From: Bog-877 sp050734135
Lineage (GTDB): Bacteria > Chloroflexota > Dormibacteria > Aeolococcales > Bog-877
Direction: 5' to 3'
DNA: 64,000 bases
Assembly (NCBI GenBank): GCA_050734135.1
Contig: JBOHUG010000039.1
Location: 16,839-80,838 of the forward strand
Shown: positions 25,321 to 34,119 of the stretch, in pieces
Numbering within the stretch: the first letter of the stretch is position 1
Layout of the letters: every line of letters starts with the position of its first letter
Position numbers and translations under genes: made by a program
Notes under the pieces: model-generated
What the model was told of the DNA's origin: nothing
The model's database searches: none
What the model saw: only the letters and a program-made list of their open reading frames with translations

Positions 25321-26928
25321 TCAGTAGTCGGGCATCGCGGGAGCCGGTGCTCCCTTCTTCTCGGGGATGTCCGTGATCAGAGATTCGGTGGTCAGCAGCA
25401 ACCCGGCGATCGAGGCCGCATTCTGCACCGCCGAGCGGGTCACTTTGGTGGGGTCGATGATCCCCGCCTTGACCATGTCCACGAACTTACCGGTTGCCGC
25501 GTCGTAGCCCTGCCCTACGGGAAGGCTACGGACTCGCTCCACAATCACCGAGCCCTCGGCGCCGGCATTGTTCGCGATCTGGCGTGCAGGCTCCTCGAGC
25601 GACCGCCGCACGATGGTCACCCCGATCTGCTCGTCGCCCTGCAGCTTGACCTTATCCAAGGCGGTCTGGGCCAGTAGCAACACAGTGCCACCTCCGGGAA
25701 CGATCCCCTCCTCGACCGCGGCGCGGGTGGCCGACACGGCGTCTTCCATCCGGTGCTTGCGCTCTTTGAGCTCGGTTTCGGTGGCCGCACCTACCTTGAT
25801 CACCGCCACCCCGCCGGCCAGCTTGGCCAAGCGCTCCTGGAGCTTCTCCTTGTCCCAGTCGCTGGTGGACTTATCGATCTCAGCCTTGATCTGCTCGATC
25901 CGGCCCTTGATCGCCTCGCTCTTGCCGGCACCCTCGACTAGGGTGGTGTCGTCCTTGGTCACCTTTACCCGGCGGGCGTGGCCCAGCTGGTCCAGTTGCA
26001 CCGAGTCCAACTTCAGACCCAGCTCCTCGCTGATCACAGTGCCCCCGGTGAGCACCGAGATGTCCTGGAGCATCGCCTTGCGGCGGTCGCCGAAGCCCGG
26101 GGCCTTGACGGCAACCGCGGTGAAGATTCCGCGGATCTTGTTGACGATCAGGGTGGCCAGCGCTTCGCCATCCACGTCCTCGGCGATGATCAGAAGTGGC
26201 TTGCCGCTTTGGTGGATCTTCTCCACCACCGGCAGTAGATCGGCGATCGCCGAGATCTTCCGATCGGTGATCAGGATGTAGGGGTCCTCCAAGACCGCCT
26301 CCATGGCCTGAGCGTTGGTGACCAGGTAGGCGCTGATGTAGCCCTTGTCGAACTGCATCCCCTCGACCAGGTCCAGTTCGGTCTCGATCCCCTTCGACTC
26401 CTCGACGGTGATCACGCCATCCTTGCCGACCTTCTCCATCGCGTCGGCCACCGTCTCGCCGATCGCCGGGTCAGCGGCGGAGATGGAAGCCACCTGGGCG
26501 ATCTTCTCGCGCTCGCTGATCGGCACGGAGTGCTTTTTGATCTCCTCGACCACCGCGTCGACGGCCTTCTGGATGCCGGCCTTGACCTGCACCGGATTGG
26601 CTCCGTGAGCCACGTGGCGCAGCCCCTCGTTGATCATCGCGGAGGCCAAGACCGTAGCGGTCGTGGTGCCGTCCCCGGCGATGTCATTAGTCTTGCTCGC
26701 CACCTCCTTGACCAGCTGCGCGCCCATGTTCTCGAAGGGGTCTTCGAGTTCGATCTCCTTGGCGATCGTCACGCCGTCGTTGGTGATCGTGGGGCTGCCG
26801 AATTTCTTGTCCAGAACCACGTTGCGGCCCTTGGGCCCGATCGTGATTCGGACCGCGTCCGCGACCTTGTCGACTCCGCGCTTTAGGGCCGACTGGGCCT
26901 CTGTGTCGAATAGCAGTTGTTTGGGCAT
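25321..26928 (-). CDS. groEL: 60 kDa chaperonin GroEL
   Basis: This 535-aa protein starts at ATG 26928 with AGGAG about 7 nt upstream. It is a full-length group I chaperonin: KGRNVVLDKKFGSPTITNDGVTIAKEI near the N-terminus, VASKTNDIAGDGTTTATVLA (ATP site), and a standard apical and equatorial domain. It folds proteins in a double ring with GroES. The C-terminus ends GAPAPAMPDY and lacks the usual GGM repeats. groES is not adjacent, so another locus must supply it. A CIRCE operator upstream implies HrcA control. Confidence 0.97.
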   Translation of the reverse strand: MPKQLLFDTEAQSALKRGVDKVADAVRITIGPKGRNVVLDKKFGSPTITNDGVTIAKEIELEDPFENMGAQLVKEVASKTNDIAGDGTTTATVLASAMINEGLRHVAHGANPVQVKAGIQKAVDAVVEEIKKHSVPISEREKIAQVASISAADPAIGETVADAMEKVGKDGVITVEESKGIETELDLVEGMQFDKGYISAYLVTNAQAMEAVLEDPYILITDRKISAIADLLPVVEKIHQSGKPLLIIAEDVDGEALATLIVNKIRGIFTAVAVKAPGFGDRRKAMLQDISVLTGGTVISEELGLKLDSVQLDQLGHARRVKVTKDDTTLVEGAGKSEAIKGRIEQIKAEIDKSTSDWDKEKLQERLAKLAGGVAVIKVGAATETELKERKHRMEDAVSATRAAVEEGIVPGGGTVLLLAQTALDKVKLQGDEQIGVTIVRRSLEEPARQIANNAGAEGSVIVERVRSLPVGQGYDAATGKFVDMVKAGIIDPTKVTRSAVQNAASIAGLLLTTESLITDIPEKKGAPAPAMPDY

Positions 26929-26978
26929 TCGTCTCTCCTGTTGTCCCCATCCAGACAGCTGAGGTTGCGCCGCTCATG

Positions 26979-27005
26979 TTAGCACTCAGGCCCCCCGAGT
27001 GCTAG
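26979..27005 (-). promoter_or_regulatory. CIRCE operator (HrcA-binding inverted repeat) upstream of groEL
   Basis: TTAGCACTC, a 9-nt spacer and GAGTGCTAG match the CIRCE consensus TTAGCACTC-N9-GAGTGCTAA at all but the last base. It lies 51 nt upstream of the groEL start. HrcA binds CIRCE and represses chaperone genes until heat stress. Confidence 0.93.
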
Positions 27006-27057
27006 CAGCCCCCTGGGCCAAGTGCCAGGGTTCAAGACGCCCTCGCTCCCTCGCCGC

Positions 27058-27063
27058 GATCAT
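27058..27063 (+). promoter_or_regulatory. Possible -10 box (GATCAT) 6 nt before the GNAT gene
   Basis: GATCAT fits a relaxed NANNNT -10 and is spaced exactly 6 nt from ATG 27070, as at other leaderless-type starts in this window. Confidence 0.4.
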
Positions 27064-27069
27064 GGGTGG

Positions 27070-27897
27070 ATGGCAGGTGAGAGCAGTTCGGCCGGGAGAC
27101 TCTTCCAGCCCGCCTCGGAACCGGTTGCGGTCGATCAGGTGCGGAGTTTCCTGCTGGCGCAGGGGTGGGCGGGTCTAGCCGCCGGGGAGCACCTACGGCG
27201 GCTGGAGGCGGCCGGGGAGGCACCTAATCGCGTGCTCTGGTGGGTTCCCGGGCGAGCTGGCGAAGTTCGGGCAGCAGCGCTGCTGCACGAGGGGCTCCTC
27301 GGGATTCTGATTTCCTCCGGGGAGGAGGGATCGGCGGCGCTCGAGCTGCTCCGGGTCAACCGGGCGTCCATCGACCGAATCTCAGTGATGGATGGGCCGG
27401 TGCCGTACTCCGGGTTGGACGAGTTTACCCAGTACCGGCGTGAGCTCGCGGTCGCTACCAGGCTGCGATTCCCGACCGGCGACCTGCCCCCCACCCGGCT
27501 GGCCCGCAGTAGCGACGGAGAACAGCTCTTTCGGGTCTATCAGCACGTCAGCTGGATGAGCAAGGAGAGTCCTCAGGCTTGGCGGGAGCGAATTCAGGTG
27601 CAGCGGAGCTGGGTGGCGGAGCTGGAAGGCCAGGTGGTGGCGGCGGCCCGCTGGACGATGTCGTTCGGGCAGTGGGTGGAGGTCGGCGGGGTGGCGACCC
27701 ATCCCGACTTCCGGCACCGGCAGGCTGGGTCGGCGGTCACCAGGGCGGCGGCGGCGGCGGCACTCGCCGAGGGACGTCAGGTGGTCCTTCGCTACGGCGA
27801 CCCCGCGCTGGCCAGCCTCTACCACCCACTCGGTTTCGAGCATGTCGGGCGGGAGATGGTGTTCTATCGGAAGAGCCGAGCCGAGCCAGACGTATGA
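27070..27897 (+). CDS. GNAT-family N-acetyltransferase
   Basis: This 275-aa protein starts at ATG 27070. The C-terminal half has the GNAT acetyl-CoA fold: VAELEGQVVAAARWTM, VEVGGVATHPDFRHRQAGSAVTRAA (motif A, a slightly altered RxxGxG/A pyrophosphate loop), and LYHPLGFEHVGREMVFYRK. The N-terminal half may be a second, degenerate GNAT domain. Substrate unknown. It is 7 nt upstream of the zincin gene but that gene has its own -10 box. Confidence 0.8.
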   Translation: MAGESSSAGRLFQPASEPVAVDQVRSFLLAQGWAGLAAGEHLRRLEAAGEAPNRVLWWVPGRAGEVRAAALLHEGLLGILISSGEEGSAALELLRVNRASIDRISVMDGPVPYSGLDEFTQYRRELAVATRLRFPTGDLPPTRLARSSDGEQLFRVYQHVSWMSKESPQAWRERIQVQRSWVAELEGQVVAAARWTMSFGQWVEVGGVATHPDFRHRQAGSAVTRAAAAAALAEGRQVVLRYGDPALASLYHPLGFEHVGREMVFYRKSRAEPDV

Positions 27898-27898
27898 T
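27893..27898 (+). promoter_or_regulatory. Putative -10 box (TATGAT), leaderless promoter for the DUF2342 gene
   Basis: TATGAT lies exactly 6 nt before ATG 27905, overlapping the end of the GNAT gene. Confidence 0.5.
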
Positions 27899-27904
27899 CG
27901 CCAG

Positions 27905-29083
27905 ATGCCGGACCTAAAGTCGGTGCTGGCCTGGTCAGCGGTCGCGGCCGGGGTGGCCATCGCGGCGGAACGGCGGCTCTCCAAGTCTCTGGCAGACCCG
28001 GAGGCGCCCGTGCTCGACTGGGAACTGGTACGGCGGACCGCCTACTCGCGTTGTGGCGGCGACGGCATGGCTGACGTGGAGGCGGCCGGCCGGGACTATG
28101 ACCCGCTGGTGGCCGAACTGGTCCCGATGCTGGCGGAGGCCTGCAACACCAGCCCCCAGGCGGCGACGTTCGGCCGGGTTCGCGTGGTCGGTCGGCACGG
28201 CTTCATCGACCAGAACCTGGCCATGATGCGGCGGATGCTGCGCCCTATTGAGGAGCGCCAGGGCGGCTGGGGAGCCATGCGTCCAAGCCCATTGATGAGG
28301 GTTCCCAGCAGTCTCTACGTGGGCACCCTGCTTGGCTTCATGGCCCGGAGGGTGCTCGGCCAGTACGACCCGGTGCTTTCGGTGCCCTTTTCGGACGGTA
28401 ACCCGAGTGACCAGGATGAGGAATTGCCGGCTCCGGCGCTGATGATCGTGGAGCCCAACGTCCGCCACTTTTCCGAATCCTCGGAGCTGCCGCTCAATTC
28501 GCTTCGGCGGTGGCTGATGCTGCACGAGCTAACCCACGCCTGGCAGTTCGAGCTCCATCCCTGGCTCCGGGAATACCTAGGCTCGATGGTGGGTGAGCTG
28601 AGCCGGGCCCCTGGAGCCGGCAAGGGGCGGGGCCTGGAGGATCTGCTGCAAACGGCCCGCAGCATCCGGCCCCAGTTGATGCTGGTCGGAAAGGTGCAGG
28701 CGGTGATGACGGTCCTAGAGGGCCACGGAAACTACGTGATGCGTGAGGCCGGTCGGCGCCACTTCCCGGACTTCGACACCCTAGACGACGCCTTCCGTCG
28801 CCGCCACGATCCGCCGCAGGCGGCCGAGCGGCTCCTTCTCTGGATCTCGGGAGTCGCCTTCAAGCTGCAGCAGTATCAGCAGGGCGAGCGCTTCCTGAGG
28901 GAGGTCCGGAAGGCGGCTGGCCAGGCTGGCCTCGACCGCATTTGGTCCGGGCCGGAAAGTCTCCCTGGATGGACCGAGGTTCGCCACCCCGAGCAGTGGT
29001 TGCGCCGCACCGGCTTCATTCCCGTCGGCTCTGAGTCCGGGTCCGCGCCGGGACCAACCCAGCCGCAACCCGCCCCCGCCTAG
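27905..29083 (+). CDS. Zinc-dependent metalloprotease-like protein (DUF2342, F420-associated type)
   Basis: This 392-aa protein begins at ATG 27905. The zincin motif is LMLHELTHAWQFELHPWLREYL (HExxH), with EGHGNYVMREAGRRHFP downstream supplying the family's second conserved segment. A short hydrophobic N-terminus (VLAWSAVAAGVAIAA) may tether it to the membrane. The family is common in Actinobacteria and is often annotated as coenzyme F420 biosynthesis associated. Proteolysis has not been shown for most members. The C-terminal tail is Pro/Gly-rich. Confidence 0.85.
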   Translation: MPDLKSVLAWSAVAAGVAIAAERRLSKSLADPEAPVLDWELVRRTAYSRCGGDGMADVEAAGRDYDPLVAELVPMLAEACNTSPQAATFGRVRVVGRHGFIDQNLAMMRRMLRPIEERQGGWGAMRPSPLMRVPSSLYVGTLLGFMARRVLGQYDPVLSVPFSDGNPSDQDEELPAPALMIVEPNVRHFSESSELPLNSLRRWLMLHELTHAWQFELHPWLREYLGSMVGELSRAPGAGKGRGLEDLLQTARSIRPQLMLVGKVQAVMTVLEGHGNYVMREAGRRHFPDFDTLDDAFRRRHDPPQAAERLLLWISGVAFKLQQYQQGERFLREVRKAAGQAGLDRIWSGPESLPGWTEVRHPEQWLRRTGFIPVGSESGSAPGPTQPQPAPA

Positions 29084-29235
29084 CTCGCGTCTACGGTCCG
29101 GGGCCCGGTTCGCCGCTGCCAGGGAGCAATTCCCGACCGGCGCGGCTACACTTCGCAAGTGAAACGTCCGGTGCGGGCTCTCGGCGGCGCGTACTGCTCG
29201 CTGGTCCGGCCGGCCGCACCAGTGGAGCATGTCCC

Positions 29236-30840
29236 ATGAAGTCTCCCCACCGTCGGTCCAGATCATCCTCGCCGGCCGCCGCGCTTAGGGCTGAGCTAGA
29301 GCGAGTGCGTCGGACCCTGCGCGACCTGGCCGACTCGGGACTGCAGAATCTCCAGCCGGTCCTGGTCCCAGTCCCGTTTCAGGGGCCGGCACAGTTCGGC
29401 TACGGCACGCCGCCGTCGGCCAGCAGCGTGCACCTGGCGTTCGGACGCAAGAAAGACAGCAAGGACGACGAGGATGGCGACGACTCGCTGTCGGAAGATA
29501 GCTCGGGGGCCGATTCCGATCCGGATCCGGAACAGCTACCACCCATCCCGTCGGCGCTGGGAGCCGCTGGCCTGAACCCCGAACCCGACGAGGAGGCCGC
29601 GACCGAAGACGAGGTCGGCGCCTGGCGACCGCTCGACTCGAGAGGGGAGGAGGACACCACCCGGGAATCGCCTGCCCCAGCTGCGGGCGAGCCCGTTGAG
29701 TCCGATCTACCTGCCTGGAGCACCCGCAGCTTCCAAGTTCCGGAATCCCCAAGTTCAGCCGATACCGGGCTCGGGCAGGAGCCCGCTCCGTGGGGCTCGG
29801 CGGGAACCGATGACGAGCCGGCAACGTTCACTCCGGCGGTGGTGGACCCCAAGGATGACCACCCCGACAATCTGGCCTGGCTCCAGTCTGGCTCCTCAGG
29901 GGAGACCGCTCCCTGGGCGGTCCAATCTGAACCTCCGGCCGAGGAGGTTCAGACGGCGGCAGTTTCCGATCCCGAACCGGTAGCGGAGCTGGACGAGATC
30001 GAGGAAATCGACGAGGTCGACGAAATCGAACCGGAAACCCCCCAGGAGGAAGAAGCGCTGGGCACAGGATCCGAAGGTCTGGACAGCTTCTCCGAGGTTC
30101 TCACCGGAGCCGATGAACCGTGGACGAGCCCGACCACTGTGCTTGAGGAGGCGGTCATCTATCAGCCGGCCCAGGAGGTCTCGGTGGAGCCGAGCCCGGC
30201 CCAGGTGTCGGCGCTCCAGACCCGCTCTTTCCCGCTGCCCGAGGGCGAGGTGGTATTCCGCAATCTGAGGGCTGGGTTTACCGATCCGGCCCGCCTCCTG
30301 CGCCACCTGGCTGGGGAAGGTCACACCGGGGTGCTCCACGTGCAGGGGGTCGACGGCAGCAACAGCTACGTGGTCCTGGTGGACGGGTACGTGGTGGCGG
30401 TAGCCAGCGACCGCCAGGGGAATATCACCACCACCAATCGGATCTCCTTCCCCAACTTCCCCAACAGCCAGGACACCATTAACGTGATCACCTATTCGCG
30501 CCAGATTGCGCGCGGACTGGGGTTGGTACTGCATGCCCCGCTCCGGTTCGCCGGGCTGGGGGCGATGTTCGTCAACTTGGAGGGCCTGCGCAGCTACCTC
30601 AGCAAGTACTCGAGCAGCGGCGGCCTGATCGTGCATGCCCAGGACGGCATCGGGGTCGCCCTCTTCGAAGACGGCAAGCTCGTCGGTGCCTACGCCAACG
30701 GCAATGCCCCGACCTCAGACCTGGGGCAGCTACGAGACCTCGTCAAGGACCTGGAGGCCGAGATCGACGTTCGCTTTGGCGGTCCCCAGGACTTGGAACC
30801 GACGCCGCTGGACACCCTGCTGTCCGGCCATCCCTTGTGA
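29236..30840 (+). CDS. DUF4388-like domain protein with long acidic linker
   Basis: This 534-aa protein starts at ATG 29236 with GGAG upstream. A basic, coiled N-terminus (residues 1-40, SPAAALRAELERVRRTLRDL) is followed by about 280 residues of Asp/Glu/Pro/Ser-rich disordered sequence. A C-terminal folded region (about 335-525) contains LLRHLAGEGHTGVLHVQG and GLIVHAQDGIGVALFEDGKLVGAYANG. That resembles DUF4388/PATAN-type signalling domains, in two copies. There is no membrane segment. A role in signalling or cell-surface motility is possible by analogy only. Its stop overlaps the next gene's start. Confidence 0.6.
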   Translation: MKSPHRRSRSSSPAAALRAELERVRRTLRDLADSGLQNLQPVLVPVPFQGPAQFGYGTPPSASSVHLAFGRKKDSKDDEDGDDSLSEDSSGADSDPDPEQLPPIPSALGAAGLNPEPDEEAATEDEVGAWRPLDSRGEEDTTRESPAPAAGEPVESDLPAWSTRSFQVPESPSSADTGLGQEPAPWGSAGTDDEPATFTPAVVDPKDDHPDNLAWLQSGSSGETAPWAVQSEPPAEEVQTAAVSDPEPVAELDEIEEIDEVDEIEPETPQEEEALGTGSEGLDSFSEVLTGADEPWTSPTTVLEEAVIYQPAQEVSVEPSPAQVSALQTRSFPLPEGEVVFRNLRAGFTDPARLLRHLAGEGHTGVLHVQGVDGSNSYVVLVDGYVVAVASDRQGNITTTNRISFPNFPNSQDTINVITYSRQIARGLGLVLHAPLRFAGLGAMFVNLEGLRSYLSKYSSSGGLIVHAQDGIGVALFEDGKLVGAYANGNAPTSDLGQLRDLVKDLEAEIDVRFGGPQDLEPTPLDTLLSGHPL

Positions 30841-31640
30841 CCGGAGGCTCGGGCCAAGCCGAGGGGGACAATCTCACCGACAGCCAGCGCCAGTTCTCTC
30901 AGGTAGCGGAAGCCTACCGCCAGAGCCCGACCCACGCCGACCCCGTCTCACTGGCCCGCTTTCTGACCCTGGCTGAGCTGCGGCCCAACCACCGGGTCCT
31001 GGACGTGGCGACCGGCACCGGGAACGTCGCCCTGGCGGCGGCACCCCGGGTGTCCGAGGTGGTCGGGTTGGACATCACCGCCCAGATGCTGGCACACGCC
31101 AAGGCGCTCGCGGCTGAGCGGGAGATCCGCAACGTCACCTTCCTGCGCGGCGACGCCGAGCAGCTTCCGTTCCCAGGTGGCAGCTTCGACCGGGTCCTGG
31201 TCCGCTCCGCGCCACATCACTTCAAGCAGCTGATCCCAGCTCTCAGTGAGGCCTACCGAGTGCTGCGGCCAGGAGGAGTGTTCGCGGTCAGCGACTGTTC
31301 GCCGCCGCCCGTGGTCCGCGACTGGCTGGAGGTTGTGGAGATCGGCCGAGACCCATCCCACGTCCGGAGCCGGGCACTTGAGGAGTGGCGGGCACTGCTC
31401 AGTTCCCTGGGTTTCACCGTCGAGCATGCCGAGCGCATCGAACAGGAGAAGGACATCCTGGCGTGGTTCGCTCTGGCAAAGCTGCCAGACAAGCGCCAGC
31501 GCCGGCTCCTCGACTACTACGAGTCAGCCCCGCAGGCGGTACGCGGACAGCTGCTGGCCCAGTGGCGCGAAGGCCGGCTGTACCACCGCTACTGGCACGC
31601 CCTGATCCGGGCCAGGCGGCCGATCCAGCCGCTCAGCTGA
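30837..31640 (+). CDS. Class I SAM-dependent methyltransferase (UbiE-like)
   Basis: This 267-aa protein starts at GTG 30837, inside a GTGA overlap with the DUF4388-like gene. SAM-binding motifs: RVLDVATGTGNVALAAA, VVGLDITAQMLAHAKA, RGDAEQLPFPGGSFDRVLVRSAPHHF, and LRPGGVFAVSDCSPP. This arrangement resembles UbiE/COQ5 methylases but the substrate is unknown. The coupling to a putative signalling protein is noteworthy. Confidence 0.88.
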   Translation: MTGGSGQAEGDNLTDSQRQFSQVAEAYRQSPTHADPVSLARFLTLAELRPNHRVLDVATGTGNVALAAAPRVSEVVGLDITAQMLAHAKALAAEREIRNVTFLRGDAEQLPFPGGSFDRVLVRSAPHHFKQLIPALSEAYRVLRPGGVFAVSDCSPPPVVRDWLEVVEIGRDPSHVRSRALEEWRALLSSLGFTVEHAERIEQEKDILAWFALAKLPDKRQRRLLDYYESAPQAVRGQLLAQWREGRLYHRYWHALIRARRPIQPLS

Positions 31641-31654
31641 TCCAAGGGGTGGGG

Positions 31655-31660
31655 TAGGCT
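31655..31660 (+). promoter_or_regulatory. Putative -10 box (TAGGCT), leaderless promoter
   Basis: TAGGCT lies exactly 6 nt before GTG 31667, within the short gap after the methyltransferase. Confidence 0.5.
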
Positions 31661-31666
31661 TGACTC

Positions 31667-32041
31667 GTGGCTGATCCGGTCGATCTGAGCGGAGTACACC
31701 GTGAGCTCGACTCGATCAAACGAGCAGTCTGCCACTGCCAGCTACGGGGCGAGTGCCTCGGCTGCAAGGGCATTGAGATGGTCCGGCAGCAGATGGAGGC
31801 TGTGGTGGCAGCAGCCTCGCAGCCGGTGCTGCTTCAGGTGGCGAACGAAGCGGCCGCCAAGGACATGCTGAACCAGTTCTCCCAGATGCAGGAGCGGCTG
31901 ATGGACGATCCCCAGATGCAGCAGGCCGCCGAGGCGGTCCGGCAGCGGCTGATGGACGACCCCGAGGCCCGTCGGATGATTGAGGACTTGATGCAGCGCC
32001 TGGGACAGGGTGAGGAGCCGGGGAAGGGTCAGCCTGAGTGA
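31667..32041 (+). CDS. Small four-cysteine protein of unknown function
   Basis: This 124-aa protein starts at GTG 31667. Near residue 22 it has CHCQLRGECLGC, four cysteines in twelve residues, which could bind zinc or an iron-sulfur cluster. The rest is Met/Gln-rich amphipathic helix (AKDMLNQFSQMQERLMDDPQ and two related MDDP-containing repeats). It overlaps the CitE-like lyase gene by 4 nt, so the two are probably co-translated. No family is recognised. Confidence 0.6.
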   Translation: MADPVDLSGVHRELDSIKRAVCHCQLRGECLGCKGIEMVRQQMEAVVAAASQPVLLQVANEAAAKDMLNQFSQMQERLMDDPQMQQAAEAVRQRLMDDPEARRMIEDLMQRLGQGEEPGKGQPE

Positions 32042-32937
32042 AGCGCTCGCGGGGCTCGGTCCTGGTGCTGCCCGGGAGCAGCCGGCGGATGGCCGAGAAG
32101 GCGACCACATTGGCCGCGGCCGAGGTGGTCCTCGACTTGGAGGACGCCGTCCCCAGCGATCCCGGCGAGAAAGAGCGGGCTCGGGCGCTAGTGGTGGAGA
32201 ACCTAAAGGAACTCGATTTCGGCGGCAGGTCGGTCGCGGTGCGGATCAACTGTGTCGGCAGCCCTCATGCGCTCCGCGACGTGCTGGCGCTGGTGCCTCG
32301 GGTGGCCGACCGGATCTCCTGTCTGGTGGTGCCCAAGGTCACCTCGGAAACCGAGGTAGCGTTCCTCGACCACCTGCTGACCGGTCTCGAGTCGGAGGGA
32401 GTGACTTCCAACCGGATGGGGCTGGAGCTCCAGATCGAAAACCCCGCTGGTCTCGAATCGGTGGAGAGGATCGCCGCCGCCGCTTCCCGGACTGAGGCAA
32501 TGATCTTCGGTCCGGGAGACTTCGCGGCCGCTATGGGAATGCCCCAGCTGACGATCGGACAGGACACCGCTGCCTACCCCGGTGATATTTGGCACTACGC
32601 TCTATTTCGGATCGCGGTCGCGGCCAAGGCCAACGGGCTGCAGGCAATCGACGGCCCGTGCTCCGACATCGCCGACCTGGAGCTGCTGGAACGCTCCTCC
32701 CTGAAGGCGGCCCAGCTGGGCTACGACGGCAAGTGGGTGATCCACCCCTCCCAGCTGGAGACGGTGAACCGCGCCTTCAGCCCCGACCCCGAGCAGATCC
32801 GTCGGGCCGAACAGATCCTCGCCGCTCTTGAGGATCACGGCGGTGCCTCCAGGGTCGGCGAGGAGATGGTGGACGAAGCACATGGTCGGATGGCCCGCGA
32901 GGTGCTGCTGCGGGCCCACCGGCAGGTGCCTGATTGA
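32038..32937 (+). CDS. HpcH/HpaI (CitE-like) CoA ester lyase
   Basis: This 299-aa protein starts at GTG 32038. It has the CitE-like TIM barrel signatures: SVLVLPGSSRRMAEKA, VVLDLEDAVPSDPGEKERAR with metal-binding acidic residues, VRINCVGSPH, LELQIENPAGLESVERIAA, MIFGPGDFAAAMGM, and GKWVIHPSQLETVNRAF near the end. Relatives cleave citramalyl-, malyl- or beta-methylmalyl-CoA. Which substrate applies cannot be told. Citrate lyase alpha and gamma subunits are absent, so it is not part of citrate lyase. Confidence 0.9.
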   Translation: MKRSRGSVLVLPGSSRRMAEKATTLAAAEVVLDLEDAVPSDPGEKERARALVVENLKELDFGGRSVAVRINCVGSPHALRDVLALVPRVADRISCLVVPKVTSETEVAFLDHLLTGLESEGVTSNRMGLELQIENPAGLESVERIAAAASRTEAMIFGPGDFAAAMGMPQLTIGQDTAAYPGDIWHYALFRIAVAAKANGLQAIDGPCSDIADLELLERSSLKAAQLGYDGKWVIHPSQLETVNRAFSPDPEQIRRAEQILAALEDHGGASRVGEEMVDEAHGRMAREVLLRAHRQVPD

Positions 32938-32944
32938 GCTGCCC

Positions 32945-34102
32945 TTGAGCACGTCGGGCTCCGACCGCGGGCCGGCCAAGATGGCTACCCGGGTGGTTCA
33001 CGCCGGCAACGGCCCCGAAGGCGAGAGCCAGGCGCTGGTCCCTCCCTTGTCGATGTCGGTGGTGTTCCAGCACGGCAACTCGCGCGGCTACTCCTATGGA
33101 CGGGACCACAACGAGAACTGGGAGCGCCTCGAGGGAGCGCTCACAGAACTCGAGGACGGCTGCGGCGCGGTTGCCTTCGGATCGGGGATGGCCGCGATCT
33201 CCGCCCTGGTCGAGAGCTGCGGCATCGGCCGCAAGGTCGTGGTGGCGCAGGACGCCTACATCGGGACCCGGGAGTTGCTCCGCCACCTGGCCGAGGTGGG
33301 GCAGTGCCGGACCGAGTGGGTGGACGCCACCGACCTGGAATCGGTTCGGCGCGCCTGTCAGGGAGCGGCCCTGCTGATGATCGAGTCATTGGGCAATCCG
33401 CTGCTCACGGTGACCGACATCCAGAGCTGTGCCGCCGTGGCTCGCGAGGCGGGCGCGATCACGGTGGTAGACAACACTTTCACCACTCCACTTTTGGTGC
33501 GCCCGCTGCGCTTAGGTGCCGATGCGGTTGTGCACTCGGTATCCAAATACCTCGGCGGGCACAGTGACCTGATGCTAGGGATGACCATCACAAACAGCAG
33601 CGATTTACTGCCAAAACTGCGATATCAGCGAACCAACTCCGGAGCCATCCCCGGTCAGCTTGAGACCTGGTTGGCGCTCCGAGGCCTGCGTACCCTCGAT
33701 GTGCGTCTGCGGCGCCAGATTGCCACCGCCGCGGCTCTGGCGGTGCGCTTGCAGAAGACACCGGGAGTTCTGCGAGTGCACTACCCGGGGCTGGTTGAGC
33801 ATCCGCAGCATGAGCTGGCGACCCGTCAGATGTCCGGCGGGTTTGGCGGCATGCTCTCAGTTGAGCTGGACTGTGATGCGGAGACCGCGGAGCAGGTTTG
33901 TACGGCCACCAAAGTCTGGACCAATTCGACCAGTCTGGGGTCGGTCGAGTCACTGCTGGAGCGCCGGGCCCGCTGGGCCGGTGATGAGTACCTGCCAGCG
34001 GCCCTAATCCGGCTCTCAGTTGGGGTTGAGGACGAGGAGGATTTGTTCCAGGATCTAATCCAGGCACTGGCAGTCGCCGGACTCGCATGGTCGGCGAACT
34101 AG
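32945..34102 (+). CDS. Cystathionine gamma-synthase/lyase family PLP enzyme
   Basis: The likely start is TTG 32945, 8 nt after the lyase stop; ATG 32981 is an alternative. The 385-aa enzyme belongs to the Cys/Met metabolism PLP family: TRVVHAGNG, YSYGRDHNENWERLEGALTELEDG, FGSGMAAISAL, MIESLGNPLL, DNTFTTPLLVRPLRLGADAVVHSVSKYLGGHSD (Lys binds PLP), and SLGSVESLLERRA. Members include cystathionine gamma-synthase, gamma-lyase, beta-lyase and methionine gamma-lyase. The subtype is not resolved. Confidence 0.9.
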   Translation: MSTSGSDRGPAKMATRVVHAGNGPEGESQALVPPLSMSVVFQHGNSRGYSYGRDHNENWERLEGALTELEDGCGAVAFGSGMAAISALVESCGIGRKVVVAQDAYIGTRELLRHLAEVGQCRTEWVDATDLESVRRACQGAALLMIESLGNPLLTVTDIQSCAAVAREAGAITVVDNTFTTPLLVRPLRLGADAVVHSVSKYLGGHSDLMLGMTITNSSDLLPKLRYQRTNSGAIPGQLETWLALRGLRTLDVRLRRQIATAAALAVRLQKTPGVLRVHYPGLVEHPQHELATRQMSGGFGGMLSVELDCDAETAEQVCTATKVWTNSTSLGSVESLLERRARWAGDEYLPAALIRLSVGVEDEEDLFQDLIQALAVAGLAWSAN

Positions 34103-34119
34103 CCTGAGGTAGCGCCGAG

